Shown: positions 15,094 through 23,538 of the stretch, piece after piece | Position numbering within the stretch: the first letter of the stretch is position 1 | Layout of the letters: the number at the start of each line of letters is the position of its first letter | Assembly (NCBI GenBank): GCA_015233395.1 | Contig: JADFXV010000011.1 | Span: forward strand, 1-62,067 | Length of the DNA stretch: 62,067 nt | Direction of reading: 5' to 3' | DNA from: Desulfovibrionaceae bacterium | Lineage (GTDB): Bacteria; Desulfobacterota; Desulfovibrionia; Desulfovibrionales; Desulfovibrionaceae | The notes under the pieces: model-generated | Databases searched by the model: none | What the model saw: only the letters and a program-made list of their open reading frames with translations | Told to the model about the DNA's origin: nothing | Translations under genes and position numbers: made by a program

Positions 15094-16758
15094 TTATTCC
15101 ACCTCTTTCAAATTTCTCCTGAGCACCTTGCCGATCGCGGTTCTGGGCAGTTCGTCAACGAATTCGATTTGTTTCGGGCATTTGTAGGGCGCCAGGCGGG
15201 TTTTGCAGAAGGCGAGGATGTCTTCCTTGGCAGGGTTGGCGTTGCCCTCGGCGACGATGACGGCCTTGATGATTTCGCCGCGCACCGCGTGTTTGACGCC
15301 GACCACGCAGGCTTCGCGCACGGACGGGTGTTCGCCGAGAACTTCTTCGACTTCGCGCGGGTAGACGTTGTAGCCGCCGCTGATGATGAGGTCTTTTTTG
15401 CGGTCCACGATATAAAAGTAGCCGTCCGCGTCCATGGTGGCGACGTCGCCGGTCGCGAGCCAGCCGTCGGAGAGCGCCTGGGCGGTTTCGGCTTCGCGGC
15501 CGAGGTAGCCGCGCATGACTTGCGGGCCTTTGATCCACAATTCGCCGGGTTCGCCGACCGGCGCCTCTCGGCCGTCGTCGCCGACGATCCTGGTCAGGGT
15601 GTCGGGCAGGGGCAGGCCGATCGAGCCCGGTTTTTTTTCGCCTTCGAGCGGATTGAAATGCGTCACGGGCGAGGCTTCGGTCAGGCCGTAGCCCTCGATG
15701 ATTTCCGCGCCGGTGATTTCCTTGAATTTTTGCATGTGAGCCGGCGGGATCGGGGCCGAGCCCGAGACCAGAAAGCGCAGGCTGGTCAGGTCGAATTTGG
15801 CCAGGTCTTTTTGCCGCAGCAGGGCTGCGTACAAGGCGGGCGCGCCCGGGAAGATGGTCGGGCGGCGCTTGGCGATGAGAGCGAGCAGCCCTGCCGGCTC
15901 GAATTTGGGCACGGGCAGGATGGTCGCGCCGATGGCCACGGGCAGGTTCAGGCACACGGTCAGGCCGTAGATATGGAAATAGGGCAGCACGGCCAGGAAG
16001 CGTTCCGGCCGCCGGCCGATGGCGTGCAGTATTTCGCGGCATTGGAGCACGTTGGCGGTCAGGTTGGCGTGGGTCAGGACAGCGCCTTTGGGCGTGCCGG
16101 TGGTTCCGCCGGTGTATTGCGCCACGGCCGGGTCGCTTGCCCGCGCGGCGGCCGGCGCGGGGGCGTTTTTTGAGCCAGGGGCCAGGCGCTTCCAGGCGAT
16201 GACGGTTTTGCCGTCGCAGGGCGTGGCCGCCTGTTTCCCGCTTAACCGGCTTTTGAGCGCGGCCAGGACGCGCAGAGCAAACGGCAGGCCGTCGGTCACG
16301 CTGGTGACGATGACGCGCGAGAGCTTTGTTTCGCCGCGCACCGCCTGGATTTTCGGCCAGAACAGGTCCAGGCAGATCAGGGTGGCCGCCTGTGAGTCGC
16401 GCAGTTGGAAGGCGATTTCGCGTTCGGTGTAGAGCGGATTGACCATGACCGCGACCGCCCCGGCGGTCAGCACGGCGTAAAAGGCGGTGATGGCCTGCGG
16501 GATGTTGGGCAGCATGACGGCCACATGCTCGCCCGGCGCGACGCCGAGAGCCGTGAGGCTTGACGCCATGGCCCGGACGCGGCCGAGCAGGCGTCGGTAG
16601 CTCACGCTCGCGCCGAAAAATTCCACGGCCGGGTGGTTGGGATGCTCCCCGGCCGCGCGTTCGAGCAGCATCGGCACGGTCATTTCGGGATATTCCAGGT
16701 TCGGCCGCACGGCCTTGTCGTACTTGGCGAGCCAGGGGCGATGCGGGTCGGCGGTCAT
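15094..16758 (-). CDS. Long-chain acyl-CoA ligase (AMP-binding)
   Basis: 554 residues. Activates fatty acids to acyl-CoA through an acyl-adenylate, at the inner membrane. AMP-binding motifs: YTGGTTGTPKGAVLTH (P-loop-like), GYGLTEASPV, WLATGDVATMDADGYFYIVDRKKD, and the C-terminal catalytic lysine in RTAIGKVLRR. ATG at 16758 is chosen because upstream codons overlap the divergent threonine synthase promoter region. The chain-length preference cannot be read from the sequence. Alone on the minus strand; repeat B4 lies at its 3' end. Confidence 0.88.
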   Translation of the reverse strand: MTADPHRPWLAKYDKAVRPNLEYPEMTVPMLLERAAGEHPNHPAVEFFGASVSYRRLLGRVRAMASSLTALGVAPGEHVAVMLPNIPQAITAFYAVLTAGAVAVMVNPLYTEREIAFQLRDSQAATLICLDLFWPKIQAVRGETKLSRVIVTSVTDGLPFALRVLAALKSRLSGKQAATPCDGKTVIAWKRLAPGSKNAPAPAAARASDPAVAQYTGGTTGTPKGAVLTHANLTANVLQCREILHAIGRRPERFLAVLPYFHIYGLTVCLNLPVAIGATILPVPKFEPAGLLALIAKRRPTIFPGAPALYAALLRQKDLAKFDLTSLRFLVSGSAPIPPAHMQKFKEITGAEIIEGYGLTEASPVTHFNPLEGEKKPGSIGLPLPDTLTRIVGDDGREAPVGEPGELWIKGPQVMRGYLGREAETAQALSDGWLATGDVATMDADGYFYIVDRKKDLIISGGYNVYPREVEEVLGEHPSVREACVVGVKHAVRGEIIKAVIVAEGNANPAKEDILAFCKTRLAPYKCPKQIEFVDELPRTAIGKVLRRNLKEVE

Positions 16759-16915
16759 TGCGCGGCCTTTGGGGTGGGGATGTCGCGGCGTGAGAGCCCG
16801 CGCCGGGCGAATGTAAATGAAACCGGCTTTCCGGTAAAGGCGCGCGGCGGCTTCGGCTTTACGCCCGGGGCCGGGATTGATATGGGACCGGGACACCGAC
16901 CGAGCGGAGAGGATC

Positions 16916-18370
16916 ATGATCGAGAACACCGGTTTCCCGGCCCGTCGCGGCGCCATGGAATATGTCTGCCTGGGTTGCGGGGCGACGTTCGGCATTGAGG
17001 AACTGCTCTACACCTGCCCGAAATGCGGCGACGTCTTTTTGCTGCGCGATACGCGGTTCGACGCCCTGGCCGAAATCCCCGGGGCCGTCTGGCGCGACCA
17101 TTTCGACGCCCGGGCCGCCTCGAAAGTCACCGCCCTGCGCGGCATCTTCCGGTTCTACGAGCTGATGGCCCCGGTCATCGAAGAAGAGGACATCGTCTAT
17201 CTGGGCGAGGGCCAGACCCCCGAAGTCGAGGCCTCGCCGGAGCTAACCGAGCGGATCGGGATGCGCTTCGCCTTCAAGAACGACGGCCAGAACCCCTCGG
17301 CCTCGTTCAAGGACCGGGGCATGGCCTGCGCCTTCAGCTATCTGAAAGCCCTGGTGCGCCGTCACGGCTGGGACCAGGTGCTTACGGTCTGCGCCTCCAC
17401 CGGCGACACCTCGGCCTCGGCGGCGCTCTACGCCGCCTACGTCGGCGGCCCGGTCAAATCCGTGGTCATCCTGCCCCAGGGCAAGGTCACGCCCCAGCAA
17501 CTCGCCCAGCCGCTGGGCAGCGGCGCGACCGTGCTGGAAGTGCCGGGGGTGTTCGACGACTGCATGAAGGTCGTGGAATTTCTGGCCGACAACTACCGCG
17601 TGGCCCTGCTCAATTCCAAAAACGCCTGGCGCATCCTGGGCCAGGAATCCTACGCCTTCGAGCTGGCCCAGTGGCGCGACTGGGATCTCTACCGCACCTG
17701 CCTGTTCGTGCCCATCGGCAACGCCGGCAACATCACCGCCATCATGAGCGGCCTGCTCAAGCTCAACCGGCTGGGCGTCATCGGGGCGCTGCCGCGCATC
17801 TTCGGCGTCCAATCGGCCCACGCCGACCCGGTCTACCGCTATTACCGCGAAAGCGCGCCCGGCAAACGCGTCTTCACCCCGGTCGCGGTCACCCCGAGCG
17901 TGGCCCAGGCGGCCATGATCGGCAACCCGGTCTCGTTTCCGCGCGTGCGGCATTTCGCCGGGGAATACGAAAAAGTCGGCGGCCCGGGCAGCTTTCAGGT
18001 CATCCAGGTGGACGAGCAGAGCATCATCGAAGGCATGCTCCTCGCCAACCGCCACGGCCACATCAGCTGCACCCAGGGAGGAGAATGCCTGGCCGGACTG
18101 ATCGCCGCCAAAAAATGCGGCCTGATCGAAGATTCGGAATACGCCATCCTGGACGCCACCGCCCATAGCCTGAAATTCATCGGCTTCCAGGAAATGTACT
18201 TTGAAAATTCCTTTCCGCCGCAATACGAAATCACCCCCGACCAAACCCTGGTCAACAAACCCGAACTGATCGTCACCCCGGACGAAAAAGCCGCTCTCCC
18301 GCCCGCCGAATACACCGCCCTCGCTGCCGCCAACATCGTCGCCCGGCTCGGCCTCGTGGCCAAGAAATGA
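16916..18370 (+). CDS. thrC: Threonine synthase
   Basis: 484 residues. PLP enzyme converting O-phosphohomoserine to threonine. The N-terminus carries a small zinc-ribbon-like segment (CLGCGATF...CPKCGDVF) seen in many bacterial and archaeal threonine synthases. The PLP lysine is in SASFKDRGMA, and the phosphate-binding loop in CASTGDTSAS and PIGNAGNITA. GGAGAGG lies a few bases upstream of the ATG at 16916. No other threonine genes adjoin it. Repeat B5 begins 25 bases after the stop. Confidence 0.93.
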   Translation: MIENTGFPARRGAMEYVCLGCGATFGIEELLYTCPKCGDVFLLRDTRFDALAEIPGAVWRDHFDARAASKVTALRGIFRFYELMAPVIEEEDIVYLGEGQTPEVEASPELTERIGMRFAFKNDGQNPSASFKDRGMACAFSYLKALVRRHGWDQVLTVCASTGDTSASAALYAAYVGGPVKSVVILPQGKVTPQQLAQPLGSGATVLEVPGVFDDCMKVVEFLADNYRVALLNSKNAWRILGQESYAFELAQWRDWDLYRTCLFVPIGNAGNITAIMSGLLKLNRLGVIGALPRIFGVQSAHADPVYRYYRESAPGKRVFTPVAVTPSVAQAAMIGNPVSFPRVRHFAGEYEKVGGPGSFQVIQVDEQSIIEGMLLANRHGHISCTQGGECLAGLIAAKKCGLIEDSEYAILDATAHSLKFIGFQEMYFENSFPPQYEITPDQTLVNKPELIVTPDEKAALPPAEYTALAAANIVARLGLVAKK

Positions 18371-18394
18371 AGAGGGAATGAAGCATTTGGAGGG

Positions 18395-18517
18395 GAGAAT
18401 CCGGGGAAACCTTTTGCAGCGGGAAGACGCTTCGAAGCGGAGAGTACGAAAGGAAGACTTTTCTACTCTCCGCGCTTGAACAAAAGGTTTCCTCGGACCC
18501 CTTCCAAAAAACTTTAT
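18395..18517. repeat. Family B repeat, copy B5 with loop cassette 1
   Basis: CCGGGGAAACCTTTTG ... CAAAAGGTTTCCTCGG encloses the same cassette as B1 (18416-18479), nearly identical in sequence although the outer arms differ. It ends CCTTCCAAAAAACTTTATT. Confidence 0.8.
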
Positions 18518-18640
18518 TTATTTCACTTTCTTGATCCGCGTTACTTGATGTGTTGCCAGAAGTATGGCATGGGGGTGGCGCGGTTTTTGATGATCAGGCC
18601 CGCATGACGTCCGATTCGCGTGCATCACTCTTAAACCGCT

Positions 18641-18725
18641 AAAGTTTTTTGGGAAAGGGGCTTGGGGAAAACCCTTTTGTGAACAAAAGGGTTTTCCCCA
18701 ATCTCCTTCCTTTCTCAAAAAAATT
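18641..18725. repeat. Family B repeat, copy B6
   Basis: A perfect 19-bp palindrome at 18662-18701 with arms TTGGGGAAAACCCTTTTGT / ACAAAAGGGTTTTCCCCAA and loop GA, flanked by AAAGTTTTTTGGGAAAGGGG on the left and CTTTCTCAAAAAAATT on the right. It ends just upstream of the next start codon. The 120 bases between B5 and B6 show no gene. Confidence 0.8.
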
Positions 18726-18734
18726 GGGGTGGTT

Positions 18735-19319
18735 ATGAGCGAGCAGGAAGCGAACCGTACGGCCAAGTGGCGCGAGCGGCAAGTGGAGAAGGGCGGCAAG
18801 CCGATCGGCATTACGCTCACTCCCGAGGCCAAGTTGGCGTTGGAATCGATCCAGCATCAGTTCAACTGGTCGCAGCGCGAGGCCGTGTCCCGGGCGCTCG
18901 AATTCGCCTCCAAGTTTCGCGAGCAGCTTTTTGCCTTGTCGTTGTCGCGCGAGGTGATTTTCGACACGCTCAATCCCAAGGAGATCAAGGCCCGCATCGA
19001 GGCGTTGGAACGCAGGCTCGAGGAATTCGAGCGCTCCAATTGGGATTTGCGCGAGAAGCTCGACCAGGTGGCGGGTCAGGACTCGCCGGCGGACAAGCGC
19101 AAATTCACCGACGAGCAGAAGCGGCTGCTCGATTTCACGGCCAAGCAGATTTTGCGGTACGGCGAAAACGTGTCGCGTTACAAGCTCTTTGACCTGGCTC
19201 GTCAGCTCGAAGTGCCGGTGCACATGTCGAGTTACGAGTACGAGAATTTCGTGACCTCCAATCTGGACGTGATCCGGGAAATGGTCCGGGGCATCCAGGC
19301 GCAGCAGTCCTCGCTGTAG
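18735..19319 (+). CDS. Possible ribbon-helix-helix protein with coiled coil
   Basis: 194 residues. The N-terminus (PIGITLTPEAKLALESIQHQFNWSQREAVSRALEFA) has a strand followed by two helices, as in ribbon-helix-helix DNA-binding proteins. Residues about 85-115 (EIKARIEALERRLEEFERSNWDLREKLDQV) form a likely coiled coil. The C-terminal half is helical and unrecognised. A DNA-binding role is inference. Start at 18735; the only upstream purine run is GGGGTGG, within the edge of repeat B6. The TlyA gene follows 32 bases after. Confidence 0.6.
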   Translation: MSEQEANRTAKWRERQVEKGGKPIGITLTPEAKLALESIQHQFNWSQREAVSRALEFASKFREQLFALSLSREVIFDTLNPKEIKARIEALERRLEEFERSNWDLREKLDQVAGQDSPADKRKFTDEQKRLLDFTAKQILRYGENVSRYKLFDLARQLEVPVHMSSYEYENFVTSNLDVIREMVRGIQAQQSSL

Positions 19320-19351
19320 GGCGGGGTTGTCTTTCGGTTTTTGAGCACGCG

Positions 19352-20113
19352 ATGGCCAAGCCCAAAGTCCGCGCCGACGAGTTGCTGGCCGAGCGCGGCC
19401 TGGCCGAGTCGCGCGAGCGGGCCAAGCGGCTGATCATGGCCGGCATGGTGTACGCCGAGGGCGCGGGCGGCCGGGTTTTGGTGGACAAGCCGGGCCGGAT
19501 GTTCGGGCCGGACGCCGCCCTCGTCGTCGCGGGCGGGGAGCGTTTCGTGAGCCGGGGCGGGCATAAGCTCTTCACGGCCATCGAAAAATTTAGCCTCGAT
19601 CCGCGCGGCAAGGTCTGTCTGGACGCCGGGGCCGCGACCGGCGGCTTCACGGATTGCCTGTTGCAGCATGGGGCTGTCCGGGTTTACGCGGTGGACGTGG
19701 GCCGCGCCCAATTGCACGAGAAGCTGCGCGCCGATCCCCGCGTGGTGTCGATCGAGGGCGTCAATCTGCGCCTGGCCGGGCCGGAGCTTGTGCCCGAAGC
19801 GGTGGCCCTGGCGGTGATCGACGTGTCCTTTATTTCCCTGACCCTGGTTTTGCCCGTGATCGCGAGGATGCTTGTCCCGGCGGGCGAGGTCGTGGCCCTG
19901 ATCAAGCCGCAGTTCGAGCTCGGGCCGGGCCGGGCGGACAAGGGCGTGGTGCGCGACGAGGCGGCCAGGCGGGAAGCGGTGGACAAAATCATCGGTTTTG
20001 CGGCCGGCGCGCTCGGTTTTGCGCTGCTTGGCGTGGAGCCGGCCGCGCTCAAAGGCCCCAAGGGCAACCAGGAGTTCGTCGCCTATTTCAGGGCTCCCGG
20101 GGTGCGAGATTGA
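19352..20113 (+). CDS. tlyA: TlyA-family rRNA 2'-O-methyltransferase
   Basis: 253 residues. An N-terminal S4 RNA-binding domain (RADELLAERGLAESRERAKRLIMAG) is followed by an FtsJ-type Rossmann fold with the SAM loop CLDAGAATGGFTDCLL and motif segments AVIDVSFISL and ALIKPQFELG (the catalytic KDKE-like set includes this Lys). Family members methylate 16S and/or 23S rRNA and affect capreomycin sensitivity; the name hemolysin A is historical. Cytoplasmic. Probably cotranscribed with the preceding gene. Confidence 0.9.
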   Translation: MAKPKVRADELLAERGLAESRERAKRLIMAGMVYAEGAGGRVLVDKPGRMFGPDAALVVAGGERFVSRGGHKLFTAIEKFSLDPRGKVCLDAGAATGGFTDCLLQHGAVRVYAVDVGRAQLHEKLRADPRVVSIEGVNLRLAGPELVPEAVALAVIDVSFISLTLVLPVIARMLVPAGEVVALIKPQFELGPGRADKGVVRDEAARREAVDKIIGFAAGALGFALLGVEPAALKGPKGNQEFVAYFRAPGVRD

Positions 20114-20269
20114 GGCCGGACGCCGCTTGACATTCATTTTTCAGGCGATATTCGCCCGCTTTGGTCTGAATTTTGCTAGATACATTCCATGAACAACGAA
20201 CCGTTTGCATCCGGCCGCGAGCGGCTGTTTTTCCAGTCGCCCGGGGTCCTGCGTCAAGGATACGACCCT

Positions 20270-20674
20270 ATGTCCGTAATCGACTGGGACAAGCGCCTGA
20301 GCATCGGCATCCAGCCCATCGACGAACACCATAAGAACCTGATCGGCCAGATGAACAACATCGCCCTGGCGGCGGAACTCCTGGCCCGGCCGAACGATCT
20401 GGCGGTGCTGCTCAGGAAGCTGCGCACGGACATGCGCGCGCATTTCGACTATGAAGAGAAGCTGATGGATCCCCTGTCCTATCCCCAATTCAAGCTGCAC
20501 CGCAACGAGCACCGGCGCTGCGAAGAAATGCTCGCCGATTTTCACGACAAGCTCATGGCGGAACGCAATTTTTCGCTGTCCTCGTTTTTGTCGTACGTGG
20601 CCAATCCCTTCAACAACCACGTCGCGTGCAGCGACCAGACGCTTGGCGATTTCATCCGGCGCAAGAGCCAGTAG
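20270..20674 (+). CDS. Bacteriohemerythrin
   Basis: 134 residues, the usual length of a single-domain bacteriohemerythrin. The non-heme di-iron O2-binding ligands are visible: H in DEHHKNL, HFDYEEKLMD, HRNEHRR, and the late NHVACSD. Likely binds or delivers oxygen, or senses it, in an anaerobe. The ATG at 20270 is preferred over one at 20189 because AAGGA precedes it and the shorter protein fits the family length. The last ligand segment normally reads HxxxxD and is matched. Confidence 0.85.
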   Translation: MSVIDWDKRLSIGIQPIDEHHKNLIGQMNNIALAAELLARPNDLAVLLRKLRTDMRAHFDYEEKLMDPLSYPQFKLHRNEHRRCEEMLADFHDKLMAERNFSLSSFLSYVANPFNNHVACSDQTLGDFIRRKSQ

Positions 20675-20725
20675 GGCGGGCCGTTCTCCGCTTTGAGGCG
20701 GATCGATCCGGGAACGCGCGATCGA

Positions 20726-23227
20726 TCAATCGCGCCGGTTTTTCATCTCCAACCCGTTATGAACGGGAGCGGAGAATTTCTTCCTTTTCGCGCTCCCACG
20801 AATAATCCACCCGCGACGCAGCCTTTGCAACCCCACGAGCATCGCCGCCCCGCCGATTCCGGCGAGGGCCGCGCCGGTCCAGGCGGCCGGGGTCAGGGGG
20901 TCGATTTCGTAGAAAAGCCGCACCGCTCGCAGGGCGAGCCCGCCGCCTGGCCAGGCGCAGACCAGGGCGAAGACCGCGACCAGCGCCAGGGCGTAGGCGG
21001 TCTCGACGATGAGGCGCCGGGAGCGGTTTTCCGCGGCGACCAGGACGTAATTGACCGCCGCCAGAGCCACCATGGCCGCGAGCATGGCCATGGCGCCGAA
21101 ACCGTCCGCCGTCTCGCCGCCGAGCGCCCGGGTCAGGAAAAAGGCCGCCTGCGCGCCGCAGGTCATGACCAGGGCGGAGACGGCCGCGAAACTGGCGACG
21201 TCAAGCAGGAAACCGCGGCGCTTTTCGGTATTGGCGTTGCGCAGCGCTGTCAGCATGGCCGGGACGGCGATGGCGAAAATATTGAGCAGCGACACCCGGC
21301 GCGGGGTGAGCGGGAAATCGAGCGCAAAGCCGAGGGTGAGCAGCGTAGCGCAAATCACCATGAAATTCTTGGTCAAAAAAAGCTTGGCCACGGCCGCCAC
21401 GGAGTTCACGATCGTGTTGCCCTCGGCCAAAATCTCCGGCAGCAGCGTGAAGCGGTTGGCGAGCAGGACGATGTCCGCCACCTCCTTGGTCGCCTGACTT
21501 CCTTCCTCCATGGCGAACCCGAGGTCGGCTTCCTTGATGGCCGGCAGGTCGTTGACCCCGTCGCCGAGCATAACCGTGTGCTCGCCGGCCGCCTTGAGCG
21601 CCCGGACGATGCGCAGCTTGTGCCCGGGAGTGAGCCGGGCGAAAATCGTCTTCTCCCGGCAGGCGGCGGCAAACGCCTCGCCGTCCATCGTCTCAAGCTC
21701 GCCGCCGCCGACCGTGTCGCCGGAACCGGCCTCCCAGCCGATGTCGCGGCAAACGGCTGCGACCGCCGGCGCGGCGTCGCCGGAGAGGATCTTAAAGCGT
21801 ACGCCGCGAGACTGAAAGTCGCGGATCACCCGGCCCGCCCCTTCGCGCACCGTGTCGCCGATCGCGGCCAGGCACAGCGCCCGGGCCGAAAACGCGCCGC
21901 CCGCGCGCACCGCCTCAAGGTCCGTGTCGCCGGCGATCTCGACCAGCATGAGTGCGCGATACACGTGCAGCCCGTAGCGCGCGTAGAGTGTTTCGGCCTT
22001 TTCCCGGTCGTCTCCGGACAGGCGTTCAAGCAGCAGATCGTAGCCTCCGAGCGCCCAAATGAAAGGCCTGCCGCCGCGCCTCAGCGCCAGAAAACTCATC
22101 TTGCGCTCTGAGGAAAAGGCGATCTCGTCCACAAGCTCGACCGAACGGTCCACGGGATAGGCCGCAAGCGCCAGGGCGGTGGAATTTTTCTCCGTGGCCA
22201 GCGCGGCGAAGGTGCCGAGCAACTTTTCCGCATCGGCCTGGAAAAGCTCTCCGGCCAGGGGAGCGGCCAGCTTCACCGTGAGCCTGTTTTGCGTCAGCGT
22301 GCCGGTCTTGTCCATGCAGATCACCGTCGCGGCGGCAAAGGACTCGATCGCCCCGAGCCGCTGCACCACCGCCCCGATCCGGCTGATCCGGTACACCCCG
22401 AGCGCGAACGTCGCAGAATTTACGAGCACCAGCCCCTGCGGCACGAGCGCGATCAGGATCGCCCCCAGGCGGCGCACGAAGTCCGCGTCCATGGGGACGT
22501 CCCCGCGCCGCCAGAGAGACAGGAGAATCAAAATCACGGCCGAGGCGAAAAGCGATTGCACCAAAGCGTTGACGCGCCGGGTAAGCGGCGTGGGCGTCAA
22601 CTTGTAGCGCCGGGCGATCCCGGCGACCCCGGCGGCGAATGCGTCCGCGCCCACGGCCGTGACCTCGAAATAGCCGCTGCCGGCGACGCAAAAACTTCCG
22701 GACAAAACGGCGTCGCCCGCAGCCTTGGCGACCGGCTCCGACTCGCCGGTGAGCAGGGATTCGTCCATCTCCAGACGGCGCGAGATCAGCAGGCGCCCGT
22801 CGACCGCCGCCTGCTCGCCCCGCGCCAGACGCACCACGTCGCCAAGCACCAAGTCCTCGGGCGCGACCGTACCGGTCACCATGTCCCTGACCACCGTGAC
22901 CTCGCGGACCAAAAGCAGGCGCACCGCATCGAGCGCGCGCTTGGCCCGGATCTCCTGGACAACGGCGATCGCCGTGTTGAACAAAGCCACCATGGCCACG
23001 CCCAGGCAGTCCAGAAGCAACCGCCCGTCGCCCTGGCGGAAATAAAACACGAGGAAAAAGGCGATCACCGCCGCGATGATGGCGTTGAAAACCGAACAGA
23101 CGTTCTCAAGCCAAATCGAGGCCAGCGTCTTGGTTCGGGGCGCGCCGGCGGCGTTGCTTAGACCCCTGGCGGCGCGCTCGCGCGCCTCCTCGGCGCTCAA
23201 GCCGGATAATTTGGCGCTGGCGTCCAT
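20726..23227 (-). CDS. Cation-translocating P-type ATPase, C-terminus encoded by a repeat
   Basis: 833 residues. ATP-driven cation pump in the inner membrane. Motifs: LLTGESEPVAKAAGD (actuator), CMDKTGTLTQNRLT (phosphorylated Asp), and MLGDGVNDLPAIKEADLGFAMEEGSQATKEVADIV (hinge). About ten hydrophobic segments in the P2/P3-like layout; there is no heavy-metal CxxC domain and no CPx motif. It resembles the CtpE-like group, so the ion is unknown. The last 26 residues, from IIRGSAKRKKFSAPV, are read from repeat A2 and the bases beyond it. ATG at 23227; longer starts run through repeat B7. Confidence 0.87.
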   Translation of the reverse strand: MDASAKLSGLSAEEARERAARGLSNAAGAPRTKTLASIWLENVCSVFNAIIAAVIAFFLVFYFRQGDGRLLLDCLGVAMVALFNTAIAVVQEIRAKRALDAVRLLLVREVTVVRDMVTGTVAPEDLVLGDVVRLARGEQAAVDGRLLISRRLEMDESLLTGESEPVAKAAGDAVLSGSFCVAGSGYFEVTAVGADAFAAGVAGIARRYKLTPTPLTRRVNALVQSLFASAVILILLSLWRRGDVPMDADFVRRLGAILIALVPQGLVLVNSATFALGVYRISRIGAVVQRLGAIESFAAATVICMDKTGTLTQNRLTVKLAAPLAGELFQADAEKLLGTFAALATEKNSTALALAAYPVDRSVELVDEIAFSSERKMSFLALRRGGRPFIWALGGYDLLLERLSGDDREKAETLYARYGLHVYRALMLVEIAGDTDLEAVRAGGAFSARALCLAAIGDTVREGAGRVIRDFQSRGVRFKILSGDAAPAVAAVCRDIGWEAGSGDTVGGGELETMDGEAFAAACREKTIFARLTPGHKLRIVRALKAAGEHTVMLGDGVNDLPAIKEADLGFAMEEGSQATKEVADIVLLANRFTLLPEILAEGNTIVNSVAAVAKLFLTKNFMVICATLLTLGFALDFPLTPRRVSLLNIFAIAVPAMLTALRNANTEKRRGFLLDVASFAAVSALVMTCGAQAAFFLTRALGGETADGFGAMAMLAAMVALAAVNYVLVAAENRSRRLIVETAYALALVAVFALVCAWPGGGLALRAVRLFYEIDPLTPAAWTGAALAGIGGAAMLVGLQRLRRGWIIRGSAKRKKFSAPVHNGLEMKNRRD
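20757..20812. repeat. Family A repeat, single-hairpin copy A2 inside the ATPase gene
   Basis: TTATGAACGGGAGCGGAGAA...TTTTCGCGCTCCCACGAATAAT: the first hairpin of family A only. It lies entirely within the 3' end of the P-type ATPase coding sequence. Confidence 0.8.
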
Positions 23228-23290
23228 GCGCCTGCGATACCGGGAAGGCGACAGCGAAGCAAGCGGGGATGGGAGGGGATGGGAGGAGAA

Positions 23291-23426
23291 GCGGGGGGAA
23301 CTTTTTTGCAAAAAAGTTCCCCCCGCACCCCCCCTCAAAAAACTCTTATTCCCGCCGGAGTTCGATTTTCGCTCGCGAAAATCGAACTCCGGCGGGAAAC
23401 GATTTTTTGAAAGGGGAGTGGGGGAA
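23291..23426. repeat. Family B repeat, copy B7 (two palindromes)
   Basis: Palindrome I GCGGGGGGAACTTTTTT / AAAAAAGTTCCCCCCGC (23291-23325). Palindrome II CCCGCCGGAGTTCG-ATTTTCGC / GCGAAAAT-CGAACTCCGGCGGG (23351-23396), flanked by CAAAAAACTCTTATT and GATTTTTTGAAAGGGG. A purine-rich GGGATGGGAGGGGATGGGAGG tract precedes it. The rest of the gap 23228-23538 shows no gene. Confidence 0.8.
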
Positions 23427-23538
23427 ATTATCGGTGAGGGGGAGCATACAAACGTAGATGGTATTTTGGGGGGCTGTCCTGGCGAAGGGATTCGTTTTCC
23501 GCTTTCAGGGGGGCCGGGGGCGTCATGCCCCTTCGCCC

